64,000 nucleotides of DNA, taken from the NCBI RefSeq assembly GCF_019710585.1, contig NZ_JAIFZQ010000004.1, positions 248,001 to 312,000 on the forward strand, given 5' to 3'. The position numbers were made by a program, and so were the translations under genes. This document shows, piece by piece, positions 9,052 to 19,112 of the stretch. The DNA comes from Arthrobacter sp. MAHUQ-56 (GTDB taxonomy: Bacteria > Actinomycetota > Actinomycetes > Actinomycetales > Micrococcaceae). The stretch's first letter is position 1. Every line of letters begins with the position of its first letter. The notes under the pieces were generated by a model. The model was not told where the DNA came from. It did no database searches and saw nothing but the letters and a program-made list of their open reading frames with translations.

Positions 9052-9057
9052 AGCCTA
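9052..9057 (-). promoter_or_regulatory. -10 box of leaderless rsmI promoter
   Basis: TAGGCT ends 6 nt before the GTG start of rsmI. The matching pmt box lies only 30 bp away on the other strand. Confidence 0.55.
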
Positions 9058-9086
9058 CTGCTGCCGGGTCTTCCAGCCGCAAAAGG

Positions 9087-9092
9087 TAGCAT
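9087..9092 (+). promoter_or_regulatory. -10 box of leaderless pmt promoter
   Basis: TAGCAT ends 7 nt before GTG 9100. The box overlaps the alternative ATG at 9091, which argues that this ATG is not translated. Confidence 0.5.
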
Positions 9093-9099
9093 GGGGCTC

Positions 9100-10818
9100 G
9101 TGACGCAGACCTCGACGCGGCCGCCCGGGGCCGGTGAACCCACCCCTTCGGCCTCCTCCACCGGACCAGGGGCACCTGCGGCCCATACCTCCACAGCGGC
9201 CAGGCGTCCCTGGATCAGCCGGCCCGCGGAAACGTTCACCGTCGAAGCCCTGCAGGAAAGGCTCCTCGGCGCGGCCCCTGCCTGGCGGGCCTATCCCCTG
9301 TCGCTCCGGCTCTGGTTTGTCCTGGTCCCGGTCCTGACTGCAGTGGCCGGGGGCCTGCTCCGGTTTGTCCGCCTGGAAGTCCCGCACAAACTGGTGTTCG
9401 ACGAGACCTACTACGTCAAGGACGCCTACTCGTACCTGATCAGCGGGTACGAACGCAGCTGGCCGGACAAAGCCAACGATTCATTCAACGCCGGGGATCC
9501 CACGGTCCTGCTGGATTCCCCCGAATATGTGGTCCACCCGCCGGTGGGCAAATGGATGATTGCGGCCGGAATGTGGCTGTTCGGGCCGGACAACCCCTTC
9601 GGCTGGCGTTTCGCTGCCGCGCTCACCGGAACACTGACGGTGCTGTTGGTTTCCCTGATCGCCCTGAAGCTGTTCCGCTCACTCCCCCTTGCCGGCGCCG
9701 CCGGGCTGCTCCTCGCCGTCGACGGCCACCACCTGGTGATGTCACGTACCGCGCTGCTTGACGTCTTCCTGACGTTCTGGGTCCTCGCCGCATTCGGCGC
9801 CCTGCTGCTGGACCGGGACGACGGGCGGCGCCGCCTGGCCTGCCGGCTTGCGCAGGCTGCCGCTTCGAACGGCGGGCAGCCGACGGCCCGCATGCTGATG
9901 GCCGGACCATGGCTGGGCATCCGCTGGTGGCGGATCGCGGCAGGAGTCTGCATGGGACTCGCGGTGGGCACCAAGTGGTCCGGACTCTTCTTCCTCGCCG
10001 GCTTCGGGCTCCTGACCGTGCTCTGGGACCTCAACGCACGGCGCGTGGCCGGCATCCGCGGCTGGATCAGCGGCGGCGTCATCCGGGACGGCCTGCCGGC
10101 CTTTGCAAGCATGGTCCCCGTGGCCGGAGCCGTCTATTCAGGATCCTGGACGGGATGGTTCCTGTCCGGCAATGCCTACTTCCGCCACTGGGCCGAAAGC
10201 AACCCGTCCGCGCAGTGGGGCTGGCTGCCAGACTCCGTCCGTTCCCTCGTCCACTACCACCTCGAGGCGTACAAGTTCCACCAGGGCCTGAGCTCCGAAC
10301 ACCCGTACCAGGCCAGTGCCTGGAGCTGGCTGGTCATGGGGCGGCCGACGTCGTTCTTCTATGAATCCCCACCGCAGGGAACCCCCGGGTGCGCCGTGGA
10401 GAAGTGCACCTCCGCCATCCTTTCCGTGGGAAACCCACTGGTCTGGTGGCCGGCGGCCATCGCACTGGTCGTCGTGCTGTTCTGGTGGGCAGGGCGCCGG
10501 GACTGGCGGGCCGGTGCCGTCCTGGCAGGTGTGGCCGCGGGGTACCTTCCGTGGTTCATGTACCCCGAGCGCACCATGTTCTACTTCTACGCCGTATCCT
10601 TCGAACCGTTCCTGGTCCTGGCGCTGGTGTATTGCCTCGGCCTGGTCCTCGGCAGGGCAACGGACCCGCCGTGGCGCCGGCGCTCGGGCCTGTACCTGGT
10701 GGCCCTCTTCCTTGCCGCGGCCGTCCTGCTCTCGGCATTCTTCTACCCCATCTGGACGGCGGAGGTCATCCCCTACGTGGACTGGAAGGTCCGTATGTGG
10801 ATGCCCTCCTGGATCTAG
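9100..10818 (+). CDS. pmt: Polyprenyl-phosphomannose-dependent protein O-mannosyltransferase
   Basis: 572-aa GT39 family membrane enzyme that transfers mannose from polyprenyl-phosphate-mannose to Ser/Thr of exported proteins. After a Pro/Thr-rich tail of about 50 residues comes a first helix and the catalytic acidic motif FDETYYVKDAYSY, then about ten more membrane segments. An extracytoplasmic loop carries HPPVGKW and the region around SNPSAQWGWLPDSVRS, and the C-terminus is short (WMPSWI). GTG 9100 is chosen over ATG 9091 because the ATG lies inside a TAGCAT box positioned for a leaderless start at 9100. It diverges from rsmI. It fits with manA and other mannose genes elsewhere in the window. 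Confidence 0.92.
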   Translation: MTQTSTRPPGAGEPTPSASSTGPGAPAAHTSTAARRPWISRPAETFTVEALQERLLGAAPAWRAYPLSLRLWFVLVPVLTAVAGGLLRFVRLEVPHKLVFDETYYVKDAYSYLISGYERSWPDKANDSFNAGDPTVLLDSPEYVVHPPVGKWMIAAGMWLFGPDNPFGWRFAAALTGTLTVLLVSLIALKLFRSLPLAGAAGLLLAVDGHHLVMSRTALLDVFLTFWVLAAFGALLLDRDDGRRRLACRLAQAAASNGGQPTARMLMAGPWLGIRWWRIAAGVCMGLAVGTKWSGLFFLAGFGLLTVLWDLNARRVAGIRGWISGGVIRDGLPAFASMVPVAGAVYSGSWTGWFLSGNAYFRHWAESNPSAQWGWLPDSVRSLVHYHLEAYKFHQGLSSEHPYQASAWSWLVMGRPTSFFYESPPQGTPGCAVEKCTSAILSVGNPLVWWPAAIALVVVLFWWAGRRDWRAGAVLAGVAAGYLPWFMYPERTMFYFYAVSFEPFLVLALVYCLGLVLGRATDPPWRRRSGLYLVALFLAAAVLLSAFFYPIWTAEVIPYVDWKVRMWMPSWI

Positions 10819-10885
10819 GGCAGGATTGCATGAGACCACCTGAGGAGCCGCTGCCGCGGCGTGGCAGCGGAAACGGAGACCTGCT

Positions 10886-12715
10886 GTGAGAGAAGCAAGC
10901 ACGGAACTGCTGGTTGAGCTTGACGCCGACAGCAACGTGACTGACCTGCTGCTGGAGCAGCATGCCGCCAATCCCGCCCATGCGCTGTACCGGCGGAAGG
11001 GGCCCAACGGCTGGGTGGACGTGTCGGCGCAGAAATTCCTCCAGGACGTCAGTGCCCTGGCCAAGGGCCTGATCGCCGGCGGCCTGGAGCCAGGGGACAC
11101 GGTGGCAGTGATGTCCCGGACCTCCTACGAGTGGACCCTGGTGGACTTCGCGATCTGGTTCGCCGGCGGCGTCACCGTTCCCATCTACGAAACATCGTCC
11201 GCGAGCCAGGTGGAGTGGATCATCCAGGATGCCGGGGTGCGCCGCGTCTTCGCCGGCGACCGCGCCACGGTGCAGCTGGTCAACGGCGTTGTTGCGGAAT
11301 CCGCTGCGCTGCGTGACCGCCTGGTCAACGTAGTGCGGATGGATTACGACGGCGAGGCACCGGACCTTGCCAGCCTCGCCGCCGCGGGCGCCGGGGTCAG
11401 CGACGCGGAGCTGGAGCGGCAGCGGAGCCGGGCCGGGCTGGACGACATCGCTTCCCTGGTTTACACGTCCGGCACCACCGGAAGGCCCAAAGGGTGCGAG
11501 ATTACCCACGGGAACTTCGCCCTCGTGGCCAAGAACATCGTTGCCTTCCTGCCGGAAATCCTCCAGGAAAGCAACGCCCGCACCCTGATGTTCCTGCCCC
11601 TGGCCCACGTGCTGGCCCGCGCAGTCCAGGTTGTGTGCCTCACGGCCGGAGCAACCCTGGGACACACCCCCGGGGCGGCACAGCTGCTGGAGGACCTGGG
11701 GACGTTCAAGCCGACCTTCCTGCTGGTTGTCCCCCGGATTTTCGAGAAGGTGCGGGCAACCGCGGCGCATAAGGCGGCTTTGGCGGGCAAAGGCCGCCTT
11801 TTCGAGGCCGCTGCCGCCGCCGCCATCCAGTACTCGCGGGAGCAGGACAGGCAAAGCCGGGGCGAGGGACCCGGGCCGGGGCTCTTCAGCCGCCTGCGGC
11901 ACGCAGCCTACGACCGGCTGCTGTATCCCCGGCTCCGCCAGGCCCTCGGCGGCGAGGTGGGGTACACCGTGTCCGGTGCCAGCCCGTTGGCCTCGGAGGA
12001 TGCCCACTTCTTCCGCGGCGTCGGCATCCCCGTCCTCGAAGGGTACGGACTGACCGAAACCACGGCACCGTGCACGGCCAATACGCCGTCCCGCACCAAG
12101 GTGGGGACTGTGGGGATACCCATTCCCGGGACCACCATCCGCGTCGCCGAAGACGGCGAGATCCTGGTGAAGGGCATCGGCGTCTTCAAGGGGTACCACG
12201 CCAACCCGGCGGCCAACGCCGAAGCATTCGTGGACGGCTTCTTCCGGACCGGCGACTTTGGTGTCCTGGACGCAGACGGCTTCCTCACCGTGACGGGGCG
12301 GAAGAAGGACCTGCTGGTCACGGCCGGCGGCAAGAACGTGGCACCGGGCCCGCTGGAGGAACGGATCCGCGCCCACCAGCTGGTGGGGCACGCCGTCGTC
12401 GTCGGTGACGGCAAGCCGTTCGTGTCAGCCCTGCTGACCCTGGACCCGGAGGGCGTCGCGAACTGGCGGTCGGAGCGGGGGCTGCCCCCGCTCCCCCTCC
12501 GGGAAGCCACCAGCGATCCCCAGATCCTTGCCGCCGTCCAGGAGGCCGTGGACCACGCCAACGAACTGGTGTCGAAGGCGGAATCGGTGCGCACGTTCGC
12601 ACTCCTGGACACCGACTTCAGCGTGGAATCCGGGCACCTGACGCCGTCGCTGAAACTCAAGCGGGCCGTCGTCGTACAGGACTTCCAGGCGGAGATCGCC
12701 AAACTGTACGGCTGA
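10886..12715 (+). CDS. AMP-forming long-chain acyl-CoA synthetase
   Basis: 609-aa ANL-superfamily ligase resembling mycobacterial FadD15, activating long-chain fatty acids to acyl-CoA via an acyl-adenylate. The ATP/AMP motif is YTSGTTGRPKGCEITHGN, followed by the FLPLAHVLAR region, EGYGLTETTAPCT, FRTGDFG and the C-terminal hinge GRKKDLLVTAGGKNVAP. Length matches the family. It starts at GTG 10886 with CGGAGA about 8 nt upstream, 67 bp after pmt and in the same direction. It meets the DUF1461 gene tail to tail with only four bases between the stops and no evident hairpin. Substrate chain length cannot be read from the sequence. Confidence 0.92.
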   Translation: MREASTELLVELDADSNVTDLLLEQHAANPAHALYRRKGPNGWVDVSAQKFLQDVSALAKGLIAGGLEPGDTVAVMSRTSYEWTLVDFAIWFAGGVTVPIYETSSASQVEWIIQDAGVRRVFAGDRATVQLVNGVVAESAALRDRLVNVVRMDYDGEAPDLASLAAAGAGVSDAELERQRSRAGLDDIASLVYTSGTTGRPKGCEITHGNFALVAKNIVAFLPEILQESNARTLMFLPLAHVLARAVQVVCLTAGATLGHTPGAAQLLEDLGTFKPTFLLVVPRIFEKVRATAAHKAALAGKGRLFEAAAAAAIQYSREQDRQSRGEGPGPGLFSRLRHAAYDRLLYPRLRQALGGEVGYTVSGASPLASEDAHFFRGVGIPVLEGYGLTETTAPCTANTPSRTKVGTVGIPIPGTTIRVAEDGEILVKGIGVFKGYHANPAANAEAFVDGFFRTGDFGVLDADGFLTVTGRKKDLLVTAGGKNVAPGPLEERIRAHQLVGHAVVVGDGKPFVSALLTLDPEGVANWRSERGLPPLPLREATSDPQILAAVQEAVDHANELVSKAESVRTFALLDTDFSVESGHLTPSLKLKRAVVVQDFQAEIAKLYG

Positions 12716-12719
12716 GCTG

Positions 12720-13973
12720 CTACGCCGTCTCTGCGGCCTCCGGGCCGTCCTGGGCCGCCGACCGCTCCTTGGGTGCCAGGCCACGGCGCCGGCGCGTGGG
12801 CCAGGTAAGCACCACGGTCACCAGCGAGGTCACCAGCACAAGGCCGGCGATGGCGATGCCGGCGTCGATCCAGAACTGGCCCGGGAAGAGCCTGATCAGC
12901 GTGTCATCGAGGCTGAACGTCCAGGACCCGTCGGCGAAGAAGATCCGGTGGAATTCGGTGAAGAACTGCTGCCAGCCCAGGGCCGCCAGGGTGCCGAGGC
13001 CAAGAATCAGCACCAGCGTGATGACCGATCCCGCGAACAGGCCGCGGCGGACGCCGCCGGTGCTCCGCTTGCGCAGGTAGAGGACGGCAATAAGTGCCAG
13101 GAGCAGCAGCGCGGCTCCGGCACCGAAGGTGGAGAGGATGACCACCTTCACGTCCGCCATGTGGCTGACTTCGCCGTCCTTGAACAGTTTGTCGCCGCTG
13201 CGGTGCACCAGGTCGCCCAGGTAGCGGGGGCCCGCCCAGTTGCTGAGGTAGTCCACCGCGTAGGAGCCGTAAGTCATCCTGTCGTCGGTGCTGAAGCCGT
13301 AGCCATCGCCGGGGAATCCGGGACGGTTGTACTCCACCCACAGGAAGAGCGGGCTGGTCACGGCCCGGACGGCCAGGATCAGGAGGATGAACGGGTAGGC
13401 GATGGCCAGCAGGACCTGCATGACGCGCGGGGCCACGGGCCGGGCGTTCGCGGCGCTCTCCCGCTGGGCGTTGCGTCGTTCCACCTCTTCCTCGGGCGGG
13501 CGGACGTGCAGCGCTGATGTGGGCAGGGGCTCCCGGAAAACCGGAGAGCCGGACTGGCCATCGGCCGCGCTGGAATTGTCGGCGCGCGAAGTTGCGCGCC
13601 CGGAAGGTTCGACGGCGGCTTCCGCGGCTTTGCGGTCAGCCCTGCTTTCTGGCTGGGCTGCCTTGCGCACGGCGCCACCGTCCTGCGTGTGGCGCGGGCC
13701 GGACGCCTCCGTCCGGGTGGTGCCTGCTGCGGAGGCAGCGGCGGTGGCTGATGATCCGGAGGCAGCGGCGGTGGCTGACGATCCGGCGGTTGATGAACCG
13801 GCGCCGGGGGCCGCGCCGGCTTCGGCGGAGCGTCCGGAGTCCCCGCCGGAGGCTTCCCCATCGGCGGGCTTCAGCCAGGAAAACGCGGGCTCGTCGGAGT
13901 CCCCGGACGTGTCCAGGAAAGGTTCCGGCTGCGGCGCAGCGCTTTTGGCGCGGGCCGGTGTTTCGTCGTTCAC
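12720..13973 (-). CDS. TIGR01906/DUF1461 family membrane protein
   Basis: 417-aa membrane protein. Residues 1-180 are low-complexity, rich in Ala, Ser, Glu and Pro, and contain a 9-residue tandem repeat (GSSATAAAS twice). The membrane part has about four helices: one near 195, then a conserved extracytoplasmic stretch with FSTDDRMTYGSYAVDYL, followed by three more. That architecture and the motif match the TIGR01906 family of unknown function. The open frame continues upstream into the SpoIIM-like gene; GTG 13973 is chosen because GGAAG lies about 10 nt upstream, though GTG 14000 is also possible. It sits 125 bp downstream of the SpoIIM-like gene on the same strand. Confidence 0.8.
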   Translation of the reverse strand: MNDETPARAKSAAPQPEPFLDTSGDSDEPAFSWLKPADGEASGGDSGRSAEAGAAPGAGSSTAGSSATAAASGSSATAAASAAGTTRTEASGPRHTQDGGAVRKAAQPESRADRKAAEAAVEPSGRATSRADNSSAADGQSGSPVFREPLPTSALHVRPPEEEVERRNAQRESAANARPVAPRVMQVLLAIAYPFILLILAVRAVTSPLFLWVEYNRPGFPGDGYGFSTDDRMTYGSYAVDYLSNWAGPRYLGDLVHRSGDKLFKDGEVSHMADVKVVILSTFGAGAALLLLALIAVLYLRKRSTGGVRRGLFAGSVITLVLILGLGTLAALGWQQFFTEFHRIFFADGSWTFSLDDTLIRLFPGQFWIDAGIAIAGLVLVTSLVTVVLTWPTRRRRGLAPKERSAAQDGPEAAETA

Positions 13974-14098
13974 AGCAGCGTCACTTCCGTTGGGTTCCAC
14001 GCCGGACCCAGTACGCCGGCGCGATTCATTTCTGTTGACGAGCCTACCGTCAGGGACTTCGGCACGGCGAGGAACCACCCCGGCTGGATTACAACGAT

Positions 14099-15091
14099 TC
14101 AGGCAGCGATTTCTGCGTATCCGGAATCCTCGTCCCGAAGATCCCCGCGTTCCCCCGCCAGGTACGCCCGCTTCCCCCATACCAGGACGTAGGTCCAGTA
14201 CGCTGCCAGCACCGACGCGCCGATGCCGATCCGAAACCAGGCCGGCAGCGGGCTGGGCGTCACGAACCCTTCCACCAGTCCCGAGACGAACAGGACCAGG
14301 ACCAGTCCCAGTGCCACGGTGACCAGGGACCGCCCCTCCACCGCCACCGCGCGGCCCCTTGTCCGGGGCCCCGGCGAGACCATCGCCCAGAAGATCCGAA
14401 GGCCGGCGGCGCAGGCAACAAAGACGGCGGTGAGCTCCATGAGGCCATGGGGCAGGATGTAGCTGAAAAAGACGTCGGACTTGCCCGCTGCGGCGAAGAT
14501 CCCGGCGGCAATTCCCACCCCTTGGGCGTTGCTGAACAGGATCATCGGCACCCAGATCCCGGTGATTCCCAAGGCCACGGCCTGTGCGCTGATCCAGGCG
14601 TTGTTGGTCCACACGGCGCCGGCAAAGGAGGCCGCCGGGTTTTCGGAGTAGTAGCCAACGAAGTCTTCGTTGACATACCGGGCGGCCTCCGCCTCGGAGG
14701 CGACTGCCCGGAGCGCTTCCGGGGACGTGCCCAGCCAGGCGGCGTAGGCCGCGGCTATGAGGACAAAGGCGGTTCCGCAGGCCAGGGTTAGCCATGTCAG
14801 CCGGTACAGCGCCGCCGGCAGGGCCACCACGAAGAACCGGGCGAGGTCCGCCATCGTGTTGGACCGTGCACCGGTGAAGCGGGTCCTGGCCAAGGCGAGG
14901 GTGGCGGACAGTGATGCGGACAGCCCGCTTTCCGGAGCCACGGAGCGGATCAGGGACAGGTGGCCGGAGACGGCCTGGTACAGAGCCAGCAGCTCATCGG
15001 CTTCGCGGCCGGTGAGCCTGCCTTTGGAGGCCAGGTTCTGCAGCCGCGCCCATTTGTCCGCGTTGACTGCGGAAAAGGCGTCCATATCCAC
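14099..15091 (-). CDS. SpoIIM-like multi-pass membrane protein
   Basis: 330-aa protein of the stage II sporulation protein M family (DUF95). A cytoplasmic N-terminus with an alpha-helical ADELLALYQAVSGHLSLIRS region is followed by about six helices, including the conserved FSYILPHGLMELTAVFVACAAGLRI segment. The host is unlikely to sporulate; in actinobacteria this family occurs beside RDD and DUF58/MoxR genes. The GTG 15091 start is supported by TAGGCT exactly 6 nt upstream (15098-15103). It diverges from the RDD gene with 71 bp between their start codons. Function is unknown. Confidence 0.87.
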   Translation of the reverse strand: MDMDAFSAVNADKWARLQNLASKGRLTGREADELLALYQAVSGHLSLIRSVAPESGLSASLSATLALARTRFTGARSNTMADLARFFVVALPAALYRLTWLTLACGTAFVLIAAAYAAWLGTSPEALRAVASEAEAARYVNEDFVGYYSENPAASFAGAVWTNNAWISAQAVALGITGIWVPMILFSNAQGVGIAAGIFAAAGKSDVFFSYILPHGLMELTAVFVACAAGLRIFWAMVSPGPRTRGRAVAVEGRSLVTVALGLVLVLFVSGLVEGFVTPSPLPAWFRIGIGASVLAAYWTYVLVWGKRAYLAGERGDLRDEDSGYAEIAA

Positions 15092-15097
15092 GGCCTC

Positions 15098-15103
15098 AGC
15101 CTA
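15098..15103 (-). promoter_or_regulatory. -10 box of leaderless SpoIIM-like gene promoter
   Basis: TAGGCT ends 6 nt before GTG 15091. The divergent RDD promoter box starts 12 bp away. Confidence 0.5.
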
Positions 15104-15114
15104 GCGTCCCGCAT

Positions 15115-15120
15115 TAGACT
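15115..15120 (+). promoter_or_regulatory. -10 box for the RDD gene
   Basis: TAGACT lies about 7 nt before a likely transcription start near 15127, which gives a short leader carrying AGGGA before GTG 15163. Confidence 0.4.
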
Positions 15121-15162
15121 TTGACCGTCCAACACCAGCACCGCGAAGAACAGGGACGCAGC

Positions 15163-15963
15163 GTGAGCCTGATAGTCACCGGTGAGGCCGTAGTCCTGGA
15201 ACTGCGGCCCGCGTCCTTTGCCGCGCGGGCGTTGGGCCTGGCCATCGACGTCGTGTTCCATGCGGTCCTGCTGGTGGCAGTCCTGTGGGGCCTGTCGGCG
15301 GCTGGGCGGGACCTCGATGACGCAGCCGGGCGCGCCCTGGTCCTCACCGGCGTCGTGTTTTCCCTGGTGGTGGTGCCCGTGGGGCTGGAAACGCTGACCC
15401 GGGGCCGGTCCCTGGGCAAGCTCGCCACTGGGTTGCGGGTGGTCCGCGACGACGGCGGCGCCATCCGGTTCCGGCATGCCGTGATCCGCGGACTGACTGG
15501 ATTCCTCGAGATCTATCTGACGTTCGGCGGCCTGGCACTCGCCGTCGCGCTCTTCAATGACAAATCCCGGCGGCTCGGAGACCTGCTGGCCGGGACCTAC
15601 TCCGTGCGCGGCCGGGTTCCGGTTGAGCGCGCTGCTGCGGTCTTCGTTCCACCAGCCCTCCTGCCATGGGCTTCGACGGCGGACATCGGCAGGATCCCCG
15701 ACGCCACGGCGCGCCGTGCCGCACAGTTCATCCGCCAAGCGGGCCGCATGGCGCCGGCGTCCAGGGCGGCGATGGCAGCGTCGGTCGCCGCGGAACTGTC
15801 AGCGCACGTGGCTCCGTCTCCGCCACCAGCGACGGGGCCGGAGGATTTCCTGGCCGCCGTCGTCGCCGAGCGCCGGAACAGGGAGTTCAGCAGGCTGGCC
15901 CAGGCCCGCCGCCGGAACAGCGCTGTGGGCGAGCGGCTGCAAAAGCTTCCCTTCGGCGAGTGA
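15163..15963 (+). CDS. RDD family membrane protein
   Basis: 266-aa RDD-domain protein. Three membrane helices occupy roughly residues 20-140, with the family's charged residues in FAARALGLAIDVV (first helix) and GRSLGKLATGLRVVRDDGG (cytoplasmic loop). A soluble C-terminal tail of about 110 residues, Ala/Arg-rich, has no family I recognise. GTG 15163 has AGGGA 6 nt upstream and is preferred over TTG 15121, which would coincide with the predicted promoter. It is divergent from the SpoIIM-like gene, a pairing seen repeatedly in actinobacteria, and converges on the L,D-transpeptidase. RDD proteins are of uncertain function; transport roles have been proposed. Confidence 0.87.
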   Translation: MSLIVTGEAVVLELRPASFAARALGLAIDVVFHAVLLVAVLWGLSAAGRDLDDAAGRALVLTGVVFSLVVVPVGLETLTRGRSLGKLATGLRVVRDDGGAIRFRHAVIRGLTGFLEIYLTFGGLALAVALFNDKSRRLGDLLAGTYSVRGRVPVERAAAVFVPPALLPWASTADIGRIPDATARRAAQFIRQAGRMAPASRAAMAASVAAELSAHVAPSPPPATGPEDFLAAVVAERRNREFSRLAQARRRNSAVGERLQKLPFGE

Positions 15964-15964
15964 C

Positions 15965-17203
15965 TTAGTTGTCGTACTCGTTCCAGGGGATGTTCCAGTC
16001 CCCGTAGCCGTCGTCAAGGGCTGCGAAGTCGCCTTCGGTATTGATGATCTGGACCACGTCCCCGGTGCCCATGTTGTCGAAGACCCAAGCAGCGCCGTCG
16101 GGAGCGAAACCTATGCAGCCGTGCGAAACGTTGGTGTTGCCGATGTAGGGGAAAGCAGACGGCAGGGCCTGGTGGATATACGCGCCGCTGAGGGTGAGCC
16201 GGATGGTGTATTCGACGTCCACATCGCCGTAGTAGGCCGGATCATCCGGCTTGAGACCGATGCTTGAGGCCCGGAAGTGGTCATAGCGGTTCTTCTCCAT
16301 CAGCACTGCGTAGCCCTTGGCCGACGGGAAGCGCTTGTCCCCCATGCTGACGGGCAGCGTCTTGACGGGCTGGTCATTAACGCTGAGCGTGAAGGTGTGT
16401 GCGGTGGCATCGGCGACCGCCACCTTCTTGTCACCGATCGAGACGTTCACCTTCTTGTTGAAATTGGCGATCTGCCCGTTCCCCAGGTCCACGCCGAACA
16501 ACTGCATGTCCATGGAGACGGTGGAGTTGGCGGTCCAGAAGTTCTCGGGCCGGTACCGGACCATGGTGTCGCTGTGCCAGTGGAACGCTCCCACCTGGCC
16601 GGCACTGCTGGTGACCTTGATGGCCTTTTCCACGGCCTCTCGGTTGACCACCGGCTCGCTGAAGATGATCTGCAGGGGCTGGCCGACGCCAACCTTCATG
16701 CCGTTCAGTGGGTAGACGGCGGCATCTGCCTCATGCGAGCTGGACACTGTGCTGAAGGACTGGGTGGTGCTGGTTTCCCGTCCGGCACCGTCCTTGACCA
16801 CGTACGTGTAGCTGTATCCGGTGTTGAATTCGAGCGGGCCGGACGCAGACCATGCCGTCCTGTTCGCATCGATGCTGCCCTCGACGGTCTTGCCGGCGGT
16901 GCTGGTCAGGGTGACGCGCTCAATGGTGCCGTTGCCCACCTTCAGGGAGACAGGAGCGGCAGGGTTCACCTGCTTGGCGCCGTTGGCCGGCGCGGCATCC
17001 AGGCGCACCGGCGGCACCACGGGCGAAGCGATGCCTGGCGAAGTGCGCAGCGCCGATCCGGCTTCGGATTCCACGGGGCCGCCTGCCAGGCCCGGCGCCA
17101 CGGCGGCGAAAACCCCGCCAACGGCCGCCAGCACGCAGACGGCAGCCACGGCAAGGATCTTTTTCACGGTCCCCCGGCGCCGGGGCTTCACATCAGGCTC
17201 CAT
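15965..17203 (-). CDS. L,D-transpeptidase with Ig-like domains
   Basis: 412-aa exported YkuD-type L,D-transpeptidase that would form 3-3 cross-links between diaminopimelate or lysine stem peptides. An N-terminal membrane segment (KKILAVAAVCVLAAVGG, about residues 14-35) anchors it or is cleaved; no lipobox is present. Two Ig-like regions (about 70-250) precede the catalytic domain, which ends with the intact motif YIHQALPSAFP and SHGCIGF, giving the catalytic His and Cys. This layout matches mycobacterial LdtMt2. TAGGAT lies 7 nt before ATG 17203 (leaderless). It converges on the RDD gene, which ends one base away. Confidence 0.92.
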   Translation of the reverse strand: MEPDVKPRRRGTVKKILAVAAVCVLAAVGGVFAAVAPGLAGGPVESEAGSALRTSPGIASPVVPPVRLDAAPANGAKQVNPAAPVSLKVGNGTIERVTLTSTAGKTVEGSIDANRTAWSASGPLEFNTGYSYTYVVKDGAGRETSTTQSFSTVSSSHEADAAVYPLNGMKVGVGQPLQIIFSEPVVNREAVEKAIKVTSSAGQVGAFHWHSDTMVRYRPENFWTANSTVSMDMQLFGVDLGNGQIANFNKKVNVSIGDKKVAVADATAHTFTLSVNDQPVKTLPVSMGDKRFPSAKGYAVLMEKNRYDHFRASSIGLKPDDPAYYGDVDVEYTIRLTLSGAYIHQALPSAFPYIGNTNVSHGCIGFAPDGAAWVFDNMGTGDVVQIINTEGDFAALDDGYGDWNIPWNEYDN

Positions 17204-17210
17204 CTTTCCG

Positions 17211-17216
17211 ATCCTA
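17211..17216 (-). promoter_or_regulatory. -10 box of leaderless L,D-transpeptidase promoter
   Basis: TAGGAT ends 7 nt before ATG 17203. It lies just past the ahcY terminator. Confidence 0.45.
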
Positions 17217-17231
17217 GGCGCAAAAAATAAC

Positions 17232-17259
17232 GGCCCGGGCGCGTTGCCGCGCCCGGGCC
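17232..17259 (-). terminator. Rho-independent terminator of ahcY
   Basis: A 12-bp perfect GC stem (17232-17243 with 17248-17259, loop TTGC) is followed on the minus strand by a run of six T residues. Confidence 0.9.
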
Positions 17260-17267
17260 CTTACATC

Positions 17268-18734
<1,467 letters not shown>

Positions 18735-18806
18735 GGGTGGTCCTTTGCTTCGTCCGGGCCCCGTCCGGTTCCCGTGCTGCTGGGTCTGAAAATCGTGCGG
18801 GCTGAA

Positions 18807-19034
18807 CTAGTGCCTGTCGGCGCCGGGATCGTGCTGGTCCGATCCGGCCGTGGCTGCTGCGGCCAGCAGTTCCGGTGGCAGCAGCAGGGGGATTCCATCC
18901 TCGATTGCGTAGCGGTTCTTTACCCCGTCTTCGCCGGCCGTGGTGGCCACCAGCTCTTCGCCTTCCTGGACCAGGGGCGAGCCGGTCACGGGGCAACGCA
19001 GGACGGACAACAGCTCGGGACTGATCTTTGGCAT
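18807..19034 (-). CDS. Trm112-like protein
   Basis: 75-aa small protein of the Trm112p/UPF0434 type: LLSVLRCPVTGSPLVQ at the N-terminus and NRYAIEDGIPLLLP in the middle. Only one cysteine is retained, so the zinc site seen in eukaryotic Trm112 is absent, as in many bacterial members. The bacterial role is uncertain; eukaryotic Trm112 is an activator subunit of methyltransferases, and the immediate neighbour ahcY clears the methylation by-product, an association that may or may not be meaningful. AGGGAGC lies about 8 nt before ATG 19034. It sits between DUF3499 and ahcY on the same strand. Confidence 0.85.
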   Translation of the reverse strand: MPKISPELLSVLRCPVTGSPLVQEGEELVATTAGEDGVKNRYAIEDGIPLLLPPELLAAAATAGSDQHDPGADRH

Positions 19035-19112
19035 TTGTTCATGCTCCCTGGCGGGCGCGCTCGCGCCGGTAGCGGAAAGATGTGCAGGTCCAAGCCTACC
19101 GCCAGATGGGCG

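Noticed and set aside
13640..13830. Tandem repeat in the DUF1461 N-terminus as a possible phase-variable tract
   Set aside because: Only two copies of a 27-bp in-frame unit; slippage would not shift the frame, so phase variation is unlikely.
12720..14795. Extended 691-codon reading of the DUF1461 frame
   Set aside because: The upstream half is an out-of-frame reading of the SpoIIM-like gene; the DUF1461 protein starts near 13973.
18735..18806. Possible S-adenosylhomocysteine riboswitch before ahcY
   Set aside because: The gap to the Trm112 gene is only 72 bp and shows none of the expected pseudoknot sequence; Shine-Dalgarno initiation explains the region.
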